64,000 nt of DNA, taken from Nocardioides sp. SYSU D00038. Its GTDB lineage: Bacteria > Actinomycetota > Actinomycetes > Propionibacteriales > Nocardioidaceae. This document shows positions 45,341 to 54,811 of the stretch, in pieces. The position numbers were made by a program, and so were the translations under genes. Each line of letters begins with the position of its first letter. The stretch's first letter is position 1. The notes beneath the pieces are model-generated. The model had not been told where the DNA came from. It saw only the letters and a program-made list of their open reading frames with translations, and did no database searches. The stretch is taken from positions 1 to 64,000 of the forward strand of contig NZ_JAFFJT010000016.1 of assembly GCF_016924665.1 (NCBI RefSeq), read 5' to 3'.

Positions 45341-45817
45341 TCAGGTGTGGGTGTGCACGCCGGGGCCGGAGATCTTCAGCCCCGGCAGGTCGGTGAGGTC
45401 GTAGGTCGCCTCGTAGGTGCGGCGGTAGCCGGTGTGGGCCACCCGCCAGCCGTCGGCGGTGCGGACGTAGCGGTCGTCGTAGATCGCGGCGCCCTCGAGC
45501 ATGAACTTGAAGGCATCGACGATCACCTTGTCCTGCAGGTACCACCGGCCGGTGGCGGTGTCGCCGTCGACCTCGATCTCGGGGTGGTGGGCCTGGTGGA
45601 GGGTGAGCAGTCCATCGCCGAGGTTCTCGCGCATGTACGACACCAGCGCGGCCCGGTCGTCGAAGACCAGCCCGTTGTAGTCGCCGGTGGCCTCGGGCAC
45701 GAAGCAGCCCTCGAACTCGTCCCACTGCTTGGTGTCGAGCGTGCGCAGGTAGCGGTGCTTGAGCCGGCTGATGTCGTGGATGTCGAGCAGCCGCTGGATC
45801 GCCTCGGAGTCGGTCAC
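45341..45817 (-). CDS. SnoaL-like/NTF2-fold nuclear transport factor 2 family protein
   Basis: A 158-residue cone-shaped NTF2-fold protein. The N-terminal helix AIQRLLDIHDISRLKHRYLRTLD and the strands DGWRVAHTGYRRTYEATYD are typical of the SnoaL_4 group, which includes polyketide cyclases and steroid/limonene-type hydrolases. Residues RRTYEATY and DTKQWDEFEGCF match family patterns, but the catalytic residues cannot be assigned. GTG start. It converges on eccC with 25 bp between stops and has no functional tie to it. Confidence 0.85.
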   Translation of the reverse strand: MTDSEAIQRLLDIHDISRLKHRYLRTLDTKQWDEFEGCFVPEATGDYNGLVFDDRAALVSYMRENLGDGLLTLHQAHHPEIEVDGDTATGRWYLQDKVIVDAFKFMLEGAAIYDDRYVRTADGWRVAHTGYRRTYEATYDLTDLPGLKISGPGVHTHT

Positions 45818-45987
45818 GCGGGCAACCTACCGCGGCGGAACCGACCGCGGGTGGGGCACGTCACACCGTGCTGGCCGGTCGTGAGACGAGCCTGTAACCG
45901 GCCGTCAACCTTCCGGCGACCTTTGCCGTCCACTCTGGGAGCACCCGGTGGCCACCGGTCCCACCACCACCGTCAGGAGGCCAGAAG

Positions 45988-46164
45988 ATGGAGAACCCCA
46001 CCCACGGCGCCGACCGGGACGTCGAGCGCATCATCGAGCAGCGGATGAGCCTCAAGTCCCGGCACTCGCAGGCCCTCTCGCAGCTGATGCTCGAGCGGGA
46101 CGACCTGCGCGGGGTGCACGCCCTCGCCGACTTCGTCGACGACGGGCTGCGCTGGTCTGCCTGA
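45988..46164 (+). CDS. Small hypothetical protein (58 residues)
   Basis: A short gene read directly from the sequence: MENPTHGADRDVERIIEQRM, continuing SLKSRHSQALSQLMLERDDL and ending ALADFVDDGLRWSA. AGGAGG sits 7 nt before the ATG and a strong hairpin follows the stop. It is charged, helical and soluble by appearance. No family is recognised. The 170 bp upstream (45818-45987) holds an inverted repeat GGCCGGT ... ACCGGCC but no other gene. Confidence 0.7.
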   Translation: MENPTHGADRDVERIIEQRMSLKSRHSQALSQLMLERDDLRGVHALADFVDDGLRWSA

Positions 46165-46214
46165 CCACGCGCGCGGCAGTCACGCACTGCCCACATACCG
46201 ACGCAAGCACCAGC

Positions 46215-46247
46215 ACGGCGGCCGGTCCCCGAGGGGCCGGCCGCCGT
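46215..46247. terminator. Hairpin terminator between convergent genes
   Basis: ACGGCGGCCGG-T-CCCC pairs with GGGG-CCGGCCGCCGT, a 15-bp stem with one bulged T and a GA apex. It lies between the 58-residue gene and the converging HerA-like gene and can act on both. Confidence 0.75.
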
Positions 46248-46275
46248 TGCGTGCGGGCCGGGGGCGACGACCGGC

Positions 46276-47856
<1,581 letters not shown>

Positions 47857-47926
47857 GGCGGCCACCCTAGGGTGCCGGTCCCGGCGGCGGGAGGGCGCGG
47901 AGCCGGGCGCTCGTTACACTCGCCGC

Positions 47927-48223
47927 GTGATCTTCAAGCGCGTGGGCGACGGACGGCCGTACCCCGACCACGGGCTGTCGTCCAGCGCGTGGGCCGCGGT
48001 GCCGCCCCGACCGGTGCGCCTGGACCAGCTGATCACCACCAAGGACACGCTGCAGCTCGCGGCGCTCCTCGACGAGGACTCGACGTTCTACGGCGACCTG
48101 TTCGCCCACGTCGTGGAGTGGCGGGGCGAGTACTACCTCGAGGACGGCCTGCACCGCGCGCTGCGCGCGGCCCTGCAGCAGCGCAGCGTCCTGCACGCCC
48201 GCGTGCACCCGGTGGCGTCGTGA
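47927..48223 (+). CDS. Conserved actinobacterial VapB-family-like protein, no toxin partner
   Basis: A 98-residue soluble protein. It has the pattern of a conserved actinobacterial family sometimes annotated as VapB antitoxin: IFKRVGDGRPYPDHGL, ITTKDTLQLAALLDEDSTFYG, YLEDGLHRALRAALQQRSVLHAR. No VapC-type PIN protein is nearby; the next gene is the LytR_C protein, which overlaps its stop by 4 bp. The antitoxin name is thus doubtful. GTG start just after the divergent HerA-like gene. Confidence 0.7.
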   Translation: MIFKRVGDGRPYPDHGLSSSAWAAVPPRPVRLDQLITTKDTLQLAALLDEDSTFYGDLFAHVVEWRGEYYLEDGLHRALRAALQQRSVLHARVHPVAS

Positions 48224-48750
48224 GCCCGAGCGCGCGGACCGCCGCGACCCTCGCGACGCTGGTGGTGCTGCTGGTCGGCGGCGTCGCCTGGGGTTTCTCG
48301 GCGATGACCGAGCCGTTCCCGCAGAGCGAGGACCCGCCGTTGTGCGAGGAGAAGGAGGTCACCGCCGGCTCCATGCTCAACCCGACCGAGGTGACCGTCA
48401 GCGTCCTCAACGCCAGCAACCGCGAGGGCCTGGCCGGGCGCACGATGTCGCTGCTCGTCGAGGAGGGCTTCGTGCGCGGCGGCGTCGGCAACGTGCCCGG
48501 CGACGTGCGCGTGCGGCGGGCCGAGATCCACACGACCGACCGCGACAGCCCCGCCGTGCAGCTGCTGCGCTCGTGGGTGGGCAGCAAGGTCAAGATCGTC
48601 GAGGACCCGAACGCCGGGCCGGCGATCGAGGTCTGGGTGGGCGACCGCTTCTCCGACGACCTGCGCAAGGGTGCCCGCAACGTCGCCGTGGAGGAGGACG
48701 CGGTCGTCTGCGGCCCCAGCGACCCGACCGCGACCGAGACTCCGCTCTGA
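48220..48750 (+). CDS. LytR C-terminal domain protein, membrane-anchored
   Basis: A 176-residue protein. A single N-terminal membrane helix (TAATLATLVVLLVGGVAWGFSAM) is followed by an outside LytR_C domain: VTVSVLNASNREGLAGRTMSLL and VKIVEDPNAGPAIEVWVGDRF. Such stand-alone LytR_C proteins accompany LytR-CpsA-Psr cell-wall ligases. GTG overlaps the preceding stop (GTGA). Its role is probably at the cell envelope. Confidence 0.85.
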   Translation: MSPSARTAATLATLVVLLVGGVAWGFSAMTEPFPQSEDPPLCEEKEVTAGSMLNPTEVTVSVLNASNREGLAGRTMSLLVEEGFVRGGVGNVPGDVRVRRAEIHTTDRDSPAVQLLRSWVGSKVKIVEDPNAGPAIEVWVGDRFSDDLRKGARNVAVEEDAVVCGPSDPTATETPL

Positions 48751-48766
48751 CCACGCCGGTGACCGG

Positions 48767-50263
48767 CTAGCGGTCGTCGAGCCACTGGGCCAGCCGGCCC
48801 TTCAGGCTGACCTGGCGCAGCCGCTCCTCGGTCTGCACCCGCACCTTGCGCGGCGTGACGACCAGCAGGTCGTCGCCGTGGCGCAGCACGGTCCGGCGCT
48901 CGGGCACCAGCGTCTCGCCGTCGCGGATCACCATCGACACCGACGCGCCGCGCGGCAGCCGCAGCTCGCCGACCTCCACGCCGTGCATCCGGGAGGCCGG
49001 GCTGATCGTGACCTGGAGCAGGTCGGCGGCCACCCGCTCCAGCGGGGCCGCCTCGATGTCGAGGTCGCGCGGCTCGGAGCGCCGGGCGACCCGCAGCACC
49101 CGGGCGACCGTGGGCAGCGTGGGTCCCGTGAGCAGCGTGTAGACGACCACCATCACGAACACGATGTCGAAGAGGCGCTCGGCGTCGTCGACCCCCTCCG
49201 CGAGCGGGATGGTCGTGAGCACGATCGGCACGGCGCCGCGCAGCCCCGCCCACGAGACGAAGCCGAGCTCGCGCCAGGGCCGGGGCTGCACCACCGCGCT
49301 GAGCACCACCGACAGCGGCCGGGCGACCAGCGTGAGCACCAGCCCCGCGACCAGGGCCAGCCCGACGATGTCGAGGTCGATCCGCCCGGGCGAGAGCAGC
49401 AGCCCGAGCATGACGAAGAGACCGATCTGCGCGAGCCACGCGATGCCCTCGCTGAACGAGCGGGTGGCCGCGCGGTGGGGCAGCTCGGAGTTGCCGAGCA
49501 CCAGCGCGGCGACGTAGATCGCGGCGAAGCCGGAGGCGTGCACGGCCGCGGCGGCGCCGTAGCCGAGGAAGGCCAGGCAGAGCACGGCCAACGGGTAGAG
49601 GCCGGAGGAGGGCAGGGCGACCCGGCGCATCACCCAGGCGCCGCCGAAGCCCGCGGCCAGGCCGAAGGCGAGGCCCACGGCCAGCTCGAAGACCACGATG
49701 CCGACCGCGCCGAGCACGCCGTTGTCGGCGACCGCGTGGGTGGAGACCAGCGTGACGAGCACGACCGTGGGGGCGTCGTTGAGCCCCGACTCGGCCTCGA
49801 GCGGACCGACCACCCGGCGCGGCAGTGGCACGGTGCGCAGCACCGAGAAGACCGCTGCGGCGTCGGTGGGCGAGGTCACCGCCCCGAGCAGCACCGCCAG
49901 CTCCCAGGGCAGGCCGAGGACGTAGTGGCCCAGCACCGCGACCACCGCCACCGAGACCGAGACACCGATGGTGGCCAGCGAGGCGCCGAGCCTCATCGAC
50001 GGCTTGATGTCGGCCCAGCTCGTGGTGAGCCCGCCCTCGGCGAGGATGACCGCCAGCGCCGCGAAGCCGAGCGCGTGGGCGAGCTGGGCGTCCTCGAACT
50101 GGATGCCCAGCCCGGACTCCCCCAGCGCGACGCCCATGAGCAGGTAGATCAGGAGGCTCGGCAGCCCGGCGCGCGACGAGACCCGCACCGCGAGGATGGC
50201 CAGCAGCGTGACCCCGGACCCCCACAGCACAGCGGTGTCGAGTGCGTGGACGTCGAAGGACAT
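48767..50263 (-). CDS. Monovalent cation:proton antiporter-1 with TrkA_C domain (K+/H+ type)
   Basis: A 498-residue CPA antiporter. About twelve to thirteen spans cover residues 10-390, with the ion-binding region TSPTDAAAVFSVL and ESGLNDAPTVVL; the C-terminal cytoplasmic TrkA_C domain (RMHGVEVGELRLPRGASVSMV) is a ligand-binding regulator. The combination is that of the NhaP2/CvrA K+/H+ antiporters. A short GCCGGT-G-ACCGGC hairpin spans the end where it meets the LytR_C gene. Confidence 0.9.
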   Translation of the reverse strand: MSFDVHALDTAVLWGSGVTLLAILAVRVSSRAGLPSLLIYLLMGVALGESGLGIQFEDAQLAHALGFAALAVILAEGGLTTSWADIKPSMRLGASLATIGVSVSVAVVAVLGHYVLGLPWELAVLLGAVTSPTDAAAVFSVLRTVPLPRRVVGPLEAESGLNDAPTVVLVTLVSTHAVADNGVLGAVGIVVFELAVGLAFGLAAGFGGAWVMRRVALPSSGLYPLAVLCLAFLGYGAAAAVHASGFAAIYVAALVLGNSELPHRAATRSFSEGIAWLAQIGLFVMLGLLLSPGRIDLDIVGLALVAGLVLTLVARPLSVVLSAVVQPRPWRELGFVSWAGLRGAVPIVLTTIPLAEGVDDAERLFDIVFVMVVVYTLLTGPTLPTVARVLRVARRSEPRDLDIEAAPLERVAADLLQVTISPASRMHGVEVGELRLPRGASVSMVIRDGETLVPERRTVLRHGDDLLVVTPRKVRVQTEERLRQVSLKGRLAQWLDDR

Positions 50264-50350
50264 GTCACCTCGCGGGGAGCAGGGGCGGCGAGTCCGCAGT
50301 CTATCGGCGCCCCGCCTCCGCCCCGACCGCGCGCGCGACGCCGGACGGCC

Positions 50351-50422
50351 CTCCAGCTGGCGCTCCAGGTGGCGCTCCAGGTGGCGCTCCAGGTGGCGCT
50401 CCAGGTGGCGCTCCAGTTGACC
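50351..50422. repeat. Tandem 12-bp repeat, six units
   Basis: The unit CTCCAGGTGGCG is repeated four times exactly (50363-50410) with a variant unit at each end. It sits in the non-coding gap between the antiporter start and the redoxin stop. Slippage expansion is likely. No gene is seen in 50264-50452. Confidence 0.85.
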
Positions 50423-50452
50423 CCCCGGGATGGCCTCCGGGAGGGTGCGAGC

Positions 50453-51478
50453 TCAGGTGGTGGGCGTGTAGCCGGGACGCCCGGCGGCGTCCCACTCCTC
50501 CCAGAACGACGTGAACTCCTCGCCGAGGAACGGGTCGCCGCCGGTCATCGCGATGCCGCCGCGGCGCACGGTCCAGTCCCAGGGGGCGAGCTCCTGGGCG
50601 GCCGCGAGGTGGCGCCGGGCGGCGTCGGTGCGACCCGAGCGCTGCAGGTGGGCCGCGACCCGGCGGTGGGCGAGCGCCCGCTGCTCGTCGTCGGTGCGCA
50701 CCGGTGGCTCGGCGTCCGCGCTCTCGGGCAGCACCCCGTCGCGCGCCCAGGCCCGCAGCAGCTCGTGGTGCTGCTCGGCGGAGATCTTCGTGAAGTCGAC
50801 GAACTGGTCGTCGCCGGGCGCGATCGTGGGCGGCTTCACGATCCGGTCGTCCTCGTCGACCCACACCACGCTCGGCACGTTGGTGATGCCGTAGCGCTCG
50901 GCGGTGACGTGGGCGGTGTCGACCGCGACGGGGTACGACGGCGCGCCGGCCTCGATCCACGGCCGCGAGTCCTCGGGGTCGGCGTCGAGCGCGACCGAGA
51001 ACAGCTTGAGGCCGGTGTCGGCGAGCTCCTGCTGGAGCCGCTCCCAGCCGGCGAGCTCGTGGCGGCACCCGCACCAGCTGGCCCAGGTGACCAGCACCCG
51101 CTTGTGGCCGGACTGCTCGTCGAAGGAGACGGGGTTGCCGTCGACGTCCGTCAGTACCAGGGACGGGGCGCGGCCGTCGGCGGCCTGGCGGGCATGGGTC
51201 TCGGCGCTCGGCGCCAGGGCGGCGACCCCCTCGTCGGCGTCGTGGACCAGGAGCAGCCCAAGGGCGGCGGCCCACGCGGCGAGGTCGATGCGGTCGGGAC
51301 GCTCGGGGACGGCGACCACCCGGCCGAGGAGCGGCACGCAGGTCTCGTCGCGGCACAGCCCCTCGGGCTTGAGCACCCAGCCGGTCGCGGCGGTGAGGTC
51401 GGCGGCCGCGACGAGGCCGCCCTCGGCCGCGAGCTCGTGGGCGTGTCCGTCGAGGTCGACCAGGGTCAGGCTCGGCAC
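50453..51478 (-). CDS. Redoxin/thioredoxin-like protein with WCGC active site
   Basis: A 341-residue protein. The central thioredoxin-like domain (about residues 130-260) has a WASWCGCRHELAGW centre, a CxC-type rather than CxxC, after a first domain with GLCRDETCVPLLG. ITNVPSVVWVDEDDRIVKPP contains the cis-Pro loop. The C-terminal ~90 residues are TPR-like (AHRRVAAHLQRSGRTDAARRHL). GTG 51478 (AAGG 9 nt before) is proposed; ATG 51526 is an alternative that would cover the divergent promoter. The divergent KstR-type promoter suggests shared control. Confidence 0.75.
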   Translation of the reverse strand: MPSLTLVDLDGHAHELAAEGGLVAAADLTAATGWVLKPEGLCRDETCVPLLGRVVAVPERPDRIDLAAWAAALGLLLVHDADEGVAALAPSAETHARQAADGRAPSLVLTDVDGNPVSFDEQSGHKRVLVTWASWCGCRHELAGWERLQQELADTGLKLFSVALDADPEDSRPWIEAGAPSYPVAVDTAHVTAERYGITNVPSVVWVDEDDRIVKPPTIAPGDDQFVDFTKISAEQHHELLRAWARDGVLPESADAEPPVRTDDEQRALAHRRVAAHLQRSGRTDAARRHLAAAQELAPWDWTVRRGGIAMTGGDPFLGEEFTSFWEEWDAAGRPGYTPTT

Positions 51479-51487
51479 CGGGTCACC

Positions 51488-51517
51488 TTCGCACAGAACT
51501 GGAACTTGTTCTAGATT
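51488..51517 (+). promoter_or_regulatory. Predicted leaderless promoter with KstR-type box
   Basis: TGGAACTTGTTCTA at 51500-51513 fits the KstR consensus TnnAACnnGTTnnA exactly. It overlaps a -10-like TAGATT (51512-51517) and lies 18 bp from a weak -35-like TTCGCA (51488-51493). The -10 ends 7 bp before the ATG at 51525, so transcription would start at or near the start codon. A repressor on the box would block this promoter. Confidence 0.7.
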
Positions 51518-51524
51518 TGCGCCC

Positions 51525-52988
51525 ATGACGACCGCGCTTCCCGACGTCCTCCCCGCCTCCGGGTTGCCCGCCGACGCCGAGGAGCACGACGTCGTCGTCA
51601 TCGGGTTCGGCATCGCCGGCGGCTGCGCGGCGCTGGAGGCGGCGCGGGCCGGTGCGCGGGTGCTGCTGCTCGAGCGTGCCGCCGTGGCGGGCGGGACCAC
51701 GTGCATGGCCGGCGGCCACTTCTACCTCGGCGGCGGCACCGCCGTGCAGCGCGCCACCGGGCACGACGACTCCGCCGAGGAGATGTACAAGTACCTCGTC
51801 GCCAACTCCCTCGACCCCGAGCACGACAAGATCCGCGCCTACTGCGACGGCTCGGTCGAGCACTTCGACTGGCTGGAGGCGCTGGGCTTCGAGTTCGAGC
51901 GCTCCTTCTACCCCGAGAAGGCGGTCATCCAGCCCGGCACCCAGGGCCTGATGTACACCGGCAACGAGAAGGTCTTCCCCTACCGCGACCAGGCCGTCCC
52001 GGCGCCGCGCGGCCACAAGGTGCCGGTACCGGGCGACACCGAGGGCGCCCGGATCGTGGTCGACCTGCTGCGCCAGCGCTGCGAGGAGGCCGGGGTCGAG
52101 GTGCGCTACGAGACCGCCGCCACCAACCTCGTCGCCGACGAGGCCGGCGCCGTGGTGGGCGTGGCCTGGCGGCGCTTCGCCGAGACCGGCCTGGTCCGCG
52201 CCCGCGGGGTGGTGGTCGCGGCCGGCGGCTTCGTCGCGAACGCCGAGATGGTCGCCGAGCACACCCCGGCGCTCGGCTCGAAGCTGTTCCCGCTCGCGTC
52301 CACCTACGACGACGGGCTCGGCATCCGGCTCGGCGCCTCCGCGGGAGCGGAGCTCAAGCACATGGACGAGCCGTTCATCACCGCGCCGTTCTACCCGCCG
52401 TCGTCGCTGGTGAAGGGGCTGATCGTCAACAAGGACGGGCAGCGCTTCGTCGCCGAGGACAGCTACCACGCCCGCACGTCGTACCACGTGATGGCGCAGC
52501 GCGACTCCGCGGCGTACCTCATCGCCGACAGCGACCACATGGACGAGCAGACGATGCCGCTGGTGAAGTTCCTCGACGGCTACGAGACCGTGGCCGAGAT
52601 GGAGGCCGGGATCGGGCTGCCCGCGGGGTCGCTGGTCGCGACCATGGCGCGCTACAACGAGCACGCGGCGCGGGGCGAGGACCCCGACTTCGGCAAGCAC
52701 CCCGACTGGTTGGCCCCGCAGACCACCGGACCGTGGGGCGTCTACGACCTGTCGCTCGGCGTCGCGCTGTACGCCGGGTTCACGCTCGGCGGCATCCGCA
52801 CTACGGTCGACGGCGAGGCGGTGCGGCCCGACGGGTCGGTCGTGCCCGGCCTCTACGCCGCCGGCGCGTGCGCCTCCAACATCGCCCAGGACGGTCAGGG
52901 CTACTGCTCGGGCACCCAGCTCGGCGAGGGGTCGTTCTTCGGGCGCCGCGCCGGGCGGCACGCCGCGGCGCTGAGCGCACCGGTCTGA
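51525..52988 (+). CDS. FAD-dependent oxidoreductase, 3-ketosteroid dehydrogenase/succinate dehydrogenase-like
   Basis: A 487-residue flavoprotein of the FAD_binding_2 family. VVVIGFGIAGGCAALEAARAGARV binds FAD, RARGVVVAAGGF closes the domain, and QGYCSGTQLGEGSFFGRRAG is the C-terminal FAD motif. It resembles mycobacterial Rv0785-like proteins, relatives of KstD and fumarate reductases; the KstR-type box upstream favours a sterol-degradation role (inference). ATG 51525 is near the predicted transcription start. Three hairpins follow. Confidence 0.85.
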   Translation: MTTALPDVLPASGLPADAEEHDVVVIGFGIAGGCAALEAARAGARVLLLERAAVAGGTTCMAGGHFYLGGGTAVQRATGHDDSAEEMYKYLVANSLDPEHDKIRAYCDGSVEHFDWLEALGFEFERSFYPEKAVIQPGTQGLMYTGNEKVFPYRDQAVPAPRGHKVPVPGDTEGARIVVDLLRQRCEEAGVEVRYETAATNLVADEAGAVVGVAWRRFAETGLVRARGVVVAAGGFVANAEMVAEHTPALGSKLFPLASTYDDGLGIRLGASAGAELKHMDEPFITAPFYPPSSLVKGLIVNKDGQRFVAEDSYHARTSYHVMAQRDSAAYLIADSDHMDEQTMPLVKFLDGYETVAEMEAGIGLPAGSLVATMARYNEHAARGEDPDFGKHPDWLAPQTTGPWGVYDLSLGVALYAGFTLGGIRTTVDGEAVRPDGSVVPGLYAAGACASNIAQDGQGYCSGTQLGEGSFFGRRAGRHAAALSAPV

Positions 52989-52991
52989 GAC

Positions 52992-53009
52992 CCCACCCGG
53001 CCGGGTGGG
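52992..53009 (+). terminator. Perfect palindrome after the flavoprotein gene
   Basis: CCCACCCGGCCGGGTGGG is an 18-bp perfect palindrome beginning 3 bp after the flavoprotein stop codon. It is followed by a hairpin at 53040-53061 (GTCGGCC ... GGCCGAC) and another at 53069-53094. Confidence 0.6.
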
Positions 53010-53068
53010 CGCCCGACCTCTCGGCCAGAACCTCGGGTTGTCGGCCAGAACTCCGGCCGACCAGTGCG

Positions 53069-53094
53069 GGTTTCCCCGGTTCACCGGGGAAACC
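53069..53094 (+). terminator. Hairpin before the aminotransferase gene
   Basis: Stem GGTTTCCCCGG with loop TTCA and CCGGGGAAACC gives 11 perfect pairs. It follows the flavoprotein gene and stands 25 bp before the aminotransferase start, so it may be a terminator or affect the downstream leader. A direct repeat TCGGCCAGAAC lies just upstream. Confidence 0.65.
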
Positions 53095-53118
53095 ACTCCC
53101 CGCCGTACAGTCGCAGGC

Positions 53119-54291
53119 GTGAACCGCTTCCAGGTGGCGACCCGGGCGAACGTGCCGCCGTTCCACGTGATGGACCTGCTGGCGGCGGCGACCGAGCGGC
53201 AGCGCACCCACGGCGACCTGCTCGACCTGCTGGCCGGCCAGCCGAGCACCGGCGCGCCGCGCAGCGTCGCCGAGGAGGCGGTGCGGCTGCTCGGCAGCGG
53301 CGACCCCCTCGGCTACACCCCCGCGCCCGGGATCCGCGAGCTCCGGGAGGCCATCTCCGAGCACCACCGGCGCACCCACGGCATCGAGGTCGCCGCCGAG
53401 GAGGTCGTGGTGACCACCGGCAGCAGCGGCGGGTTCCTGCTGGCGTTCCTCGCGGCGTTCGAGGTCGGCGACCGGGTCGCGATGGCCCGGCCCGGCTACC
53501 CCTGCTACCGCAACGTCCTCACCGCGCTCGGCTGCGAGGTGGTCGAGATCCCCACCGGCCCGGAGTCGCGATTCCAGCCCACCGTCGAGCAGGTCGCCGC
53601 GCTCGACGACGTGCGGGGGCTGGTGATCGCCAGCCCGGCCAACCCCACCGGCACCATGTTGCTCCCCGACGAGCTCGCCGCGCTGGCCCGCCACTGCGAG
53701 GATCGCGGCATCCAGCTGATCTCCGACGAGATCTACCACGGCATCGAGTACGCCCCGCTCGACGGCGAGGCACCGCTGGCGCGCAGCGCCTGGGAGACCA
53801 GCCGCGAGGCCGTGGTGTTCTGCTCGTTCAGCAAGTACTTCTCGATGACCGGCTGGCGGATCGGCTGGATGCTGGTGCCCGAGCGCCTCCGCCGCGCGGT
53901 CGACGTGCTCACCGGCAACTTCACGATCTGCCCGCCGGTGATCGCCCAGCGAGCCTGCCTCGCCGCGTTCGCGCCGGCGTCGTACGCCGAGCTCGACGGC
54001 CACGTCCGGCGCTACGCCGGCAACCGCCGGCTGCTGCTCGACGGCCTGCCCCGGCTGGGGATCGAGCGGCTGGCACCGGCCGACGGCGCGTTCTACGTCT
54101 ACGCCGACGTCGGCCACCTCACCGACGACACGATGGCCTTCACCCACGACCTGCTCGCGCGCACCGGGGTGGCGATGGCCCCCGGTGTCGACTTCGACAC
54201 CGTCGACGGGCAGCGCTTCGTGCGGATGAGCTTCGCCGGCCCGGGCGCGGTGATCGAGGCGGCGCTCGAGCGGCTCTCCACAGCCCTCTGA
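53119..54291 (+). CDS. PLP-dependent aminotransferase (class I/II)
   Basis: A 390-residue fold-type I aminotransferase. The PLP Lys is in SFSKYFSMTGWRIGW, ASPANPTGTMLL and ISDEIYHGIEY supply the Asn and Asp/Tyr that hold the cofactor, and FVRMSFAG carries the carboxylate Arg. The sequence resembles aspartate/aromatic-type enzymes; the substrate cannot be set. GTG 53119 starts it; no clear ribosome site. A possible terminator GCCCCG ... CGGGGC spans 54292-54315. Confidence 0.9.
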   Translation: MNRFQVATRANVPPFHVMDLLAAATERQRTHGDLLDLLAGQPSTGAPRSVAEEAVRLLGSGDPLGYTPAPGIRELREAISEHHRRTHGIEVAAEEVVVTTGSSGGFLLAFLAAFEVGDRVAMARPGYPCYRNVLTALGCEVVEIPTGPESRFQPTVEQVAALDDVRGLVIASPANPTGTMLLPDELAALARHCEDRGIQLISDEIYHGIEYAPLDGEAPLARSAWETSREAVVFCSFSKYFSMTGWRIGWMLVPERLRRAVDVLTGNFTICPPVIAQRACLAAFAPASYAELDGHVRRYAGNRRLLLDGLPRLGIERLAPADGAFYVYADVGHLTDDTMAFTHDLLARTGVAMAPGVDFDTVDGQRFVRMSFAGPGAVIEAALERLSTAL

Positions 54292-54364
54292 GCCCCGGGT
54301 TTCCGGCTTCGGGGCCGCGGGGAGGAGCGGCGTGGACCACACGCCTGCTTCCCGGAGGGCTCCC

Positions 54365-54811
54365 ATGTACGGCGACACCACCGTCATCCGTCGGTTGGCC
54401 ACCGACCTGCGCCACCAGGCCACCGACATCCGCGTCGAGGCCGACCGGCTCGTCGGCCACGCCGAGGCCACCCGCTGGACGGGCCTGGCCGCAGACGCGC
54501 TGCGGCGCCGTTCGCGCGAGCGGGCGGCCGACCTGCGGCGCAGCGCCTCGCTCCACGACGACGCGGCCGACGCCCTCGACCGGCACGCCGCCGAGGTCGA
54601 CCGGCTCAAGGAGCTGATCGCCGCGATCGAGCGGCGGGTGCTGGCGATGGTCGCCGCCGCCCGCGAGCGGCTGGCCTCGCTGGCCGGGCTGCTGCTCGAC
54701 GGCATCCGCGCGATCGCCCCCGACCCGGTCGACGAGCTGCTCGACCGCTTCGTCCCACCGCCCCACGGGAGCAAGGCCTGGCTCGACGTCGACCTGCCGG
54801 GGGTGGCCTGA
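54365..54811 (+). CDS. WXG100-like protein with C-terminal tail (cassette 1)
   Basis: A 148-residue helical protein. W38-T39-G40 in ATRWTGLAADALRRR matches the WXG100 turn, flanked by helices of ~35 and ~60 residues. A C-terminal tail DPVDELLDRFVPPPHGSKAW then LDVDLPG follows and is conserved in the paralogue at 57077. ATG 54365 is favoured over GTG 54332 by GGAGGG upstream and by the MYGD start shared with the paralogue. First gene of a three-gene cassette; a likely ESX-type substrate. Confidence 0.82.
   Translation: MYGDTTVIRRLATDLRHQATDIRVEADRLVGHAEATRWTGLAADALRRRSRERAADLRRSASLHDDAADALDRHAAEVDRLKELIAAIERRVLAMVAAARERLASLAGLLLDGIRAIAPDPVDELLDRFVPPPHGSKAWLDVDLPGVA

Noticed and set aside
47927..48223. 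A toxin-antitoxin system
   Set aside because: No toxin gene is adjacent on either side.
50301..50450. Gly-Ala-Pro-Pro repeat peptide encoded by the 12-bp tandem repeat
   Set aside because: The frame lies beyond the stop of the redoxin gene in a different frame and lacks a start; treated as non-coding.
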